NCBI GenBank assembly: GCA_029239935.1
Contig: JARBTY010000001.1
Coordinates: forward strand, 17,251 to 81,250
DNA from: Clostridia bacterium
Lineage (GTDB): Bacteria > Bacillota_A > Clostridia > Lachnospirales > Cellulosilyticaceae
Length of the DNA: 64,000 nt
Reading direction: 5' to 3'
Shown here: piece by piece, positions 63,005 through 64,000 of the stretch
How the letters are laid out: every line of letters starts with the position of its first letter
Numbering within the stretch: the first letter of the stretch is position 1
The notes under the pieces: generated by a model
Seen by the model: the letters and a program-made list of their open reading frames with translations, nothing else
Databases searched by the model: none
What the model was told of the DNA's origin: nothing
Translations under genes and position numbers: made by a program

Positions 63005-63874
63005 ATGAAAAAAGACATTATGTTCTTGCTAAAAAATTTAATAGTTTATATGACTACTATTCTAGTTTTTGGAGTTGCTAGCAAAATGATTAATGGTTCT
63101 GGGAACATGCCACAATTTATGATAGATGCCTATGAAACAAGTATTTTTATCAAAACCAACACCAAAACATTAGCAATTGTCTCTTTGTGTTCAGTTATTG
63201 TCGTTTTTTTATTAATTAGTTTTCATTTCATAAAGGATGGCATACATAACAACCGTATTATTAGAGGATTGATATATGGGGGTTCTTTCGGAATTGTATG
63301 GTTTTTTGGTTTTACAGAGATGATTATTATCAATCATTCAGACAAAATATTTTATCATCTAAGAAGTGGGGTAAGGGATTTATTGTGTTTATCACTATTC
63401 GGTTTGACTGCGGGATTATTGTTATGCAAAAATGACAATGGTAAAATAACTAGAAAGCCAAGTTCATTATTATCTGTTATCTTCATTGGCGTCTTTTTCG
63501 CTTTTTTTCATGGGATCCAATACTATTTTACATTTGAATCAATTTCGGCTTACCAGAGGGTAAGTCATTTTACGGATGTTTTGTGGCTTCTTGCATTTGG
63601 TGCATGGATAGGATTTATGTATTACATATTATCTCCCGGAATTAAATTGAAAAACAGATATTTAGGAGCTTTATTCTTTTCATACTTTATTTTTGGAACT
63701 GACTGGCTCCTGTTTAATTTATTTTACAATGTATTTCTGGATATTCCACTATGGGATTTATTCTTGAGGTGTTTTGCAGGTTGTACAGGAGTTTTTATTG
63801 GATTAGTCACACATGAATATATACTTAGCAGAAAATCGTCAATATTATTAAAGGATATTAAAACAGACGCATAA
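63005..63874 (+). CDS. Multi-spanning membrane protein of unknown function
   Basis: This 289-residue protein has about eight transmembrane segments and no recognised domain. Paired aromatic-rich segments (VWFFGFTEMIIINHSD, FFAFFHGIQYYF) and a His near residue 165 are notable, but no family motif. AAGGAG precedes ATG 63005. It follows the TetR gene on the same strand, without a terminator between them, so the regulator may control it. Confidence 0.7.
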   Translation: MKKDIMFLLKNLIVYMTTILVFGVASKMINGSGNMPQFMIDAYETSIFIKTNTKTLAIVSLCSVIVVFLLISFHFIKDGIHNNRIIRGLIYGGSFGIVWFFGFTEMIIINHSDKIFYHLRSGVRDLLCLSLFGLTAGLLLCKNDNGKITRKPSSLLSVIFIGVFFAFFHGIQYYFTFESISAYQRVSHFTDVLWLLAFGAWIGFMYYILSPGIKLKNRYLGALFFSYFIFGTDWLLFNLFYNVFLDIPLWDLFLRCFAGCTGVFIGLVTHEYILSRKSSILLKDIKTDA

Positions 63875-63908
63875 AAAATCCCCTTAGACTGATTAAAATG
63901 GAATGATA

Positions 63909-64000
63909 TGTACCCCCTTTACTGGACAATACCAGTAAAGGGGGTTATTACGTGAAATATAATTTTGTATTTAAATTGAATTGTGTCGAGCTATATAGAA
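63909..64000 (+). mobile_element. Left end of an IS3-type insertion sequence (partial)
   Basis: TGTACCCCCTTTACTGG begins at 63909 and is repeated inverted at 63932-63946, forming a strong hairpin just before a transposase-like start. IS ends with TG and an inner palindrome fit an IS3/IS150-like element. The right end and target duplication lie outside the window, so the length is unknown. Confidence 0.5.
63952..64000 (+). CDS. IS3-type transposase OrfA, N-terminal fragment (runs off the window)
   Basis: A GTG start at 63952 opens a frame of 16 codons (KYNFVFKLNCVELYR) that matches the beginning of IS3/IS150-type OrfA proteins of Lachnospiraceae. Only these codons are visible. It lies directly after the inverted hairpin of the presumed IS left end. 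Confidence 0.5.
   Translation, partial: MKYNFVFKLNCVELYR

Overview
The window looks like a chromosomal segment of an anaerobic, low-G+C, Gram-positive member of the Clostridia (a Lachnospirales-type relative is my best guess, not proven). The reasons are AT-rich coding sequence, strong GGAGG ribosome binding sites, frequent TTG/GTG starts, anaerobic metabolism (AsrABC sulfite reductase, rubredoxin, Ric), a hisZ-type histidine operon, YhaM/MutS2/HtrA housekeeping genes and VanZ/VanY/PadR/DUF1048 accessory genes. Nearly all genes are on the + strand; only a methyltransferase/Rrf2 pair near 39-40 kb and a SIMPL gene near 52.5 kb are on the - strand. No rRNA, tRNA or CRISPR array was recognised.

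Layout. 0-4.7 kb: asrABC, an FNT channel (probably a sulfide exit channel), the iron-sulfur/nitrosative repair protein Ric and a rubredoxin. 4.8-6.1 kb: an MFS transporter. 6.2-10.1 kb: a TerY-P-type phosphorylation unit (kinase with zinc ribbon, VWA protein, PP2C phosphatase) followed by a Sel1-repeat protein. 10.1-17.9 kb: a complete hisZGDCBHAFIE operon with a clear promoter. 17.9-24.2 kb: asparaginase, amidase, topoisomerase III, TrmL and a secreted SH3-NlpC/P60 hydrolase. 24.3-33.8 kb: mutS2, a PhoPR-like two-component system, htrA with phased response-regulator half-sites in its promoter, YhaM-like RNase, a Cas4-like nuclease split over two genes, a small ORF and an RlmD-type RNA methyltransferase.

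34-39 kb is an accessory block: VanRS/VncRS-like two-component system, VanZ, VanY-like carboxypeptidase, then PadR with two DUF1048 proteins. No D-Ala-D-Lac or D-Ala-D-Ser ligase is present. 39-46.3 kb holds a methyltransferase and Rrf2 regulator (- strand), a double-MerR regulator with a DUF6273 protein, a decayed histidyl-tRNA synthetase fragment, a zinc-ribbon/TPR protein, RecD2, a glutaredoxin-like protein and a CPBP membrane protease. 46.5-49.1 kb is a Tet(M)-like translation GTPase fused to a C-terminal NYN (YacP/Rae1-like) nuclease domain. 49.2-52.2 kb is a polar amino-acid ABC transporter plus a cytidylate-kinase-like protein.

53-58.2 kb is a TetR-controlled MFS plus ABC efflux operon with a perfect 29-bp operator. 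58.3-61.3 kb is a GIY-YIG / unknown / MoxR-type AAA / CobT-like VWA operon. In it the AAA and VWA frames are joined at a run of nine A containing an A-AAA-AAC heptamer, so a -1 frameshift fusion is possible. 61.4-63.9 kb: an XRE regulator, a second TetR with a very long palindromic operator and an unknown membrane protein. The window ends inside what appears to be the left end and first gene of an IS3-type insertion sequence.

The least conventional items are the translation GTPase-NYN fusion, the AAA/VWA frameshift candidate, the split membrane Cas4-like nuclease and the TerY-P unit.
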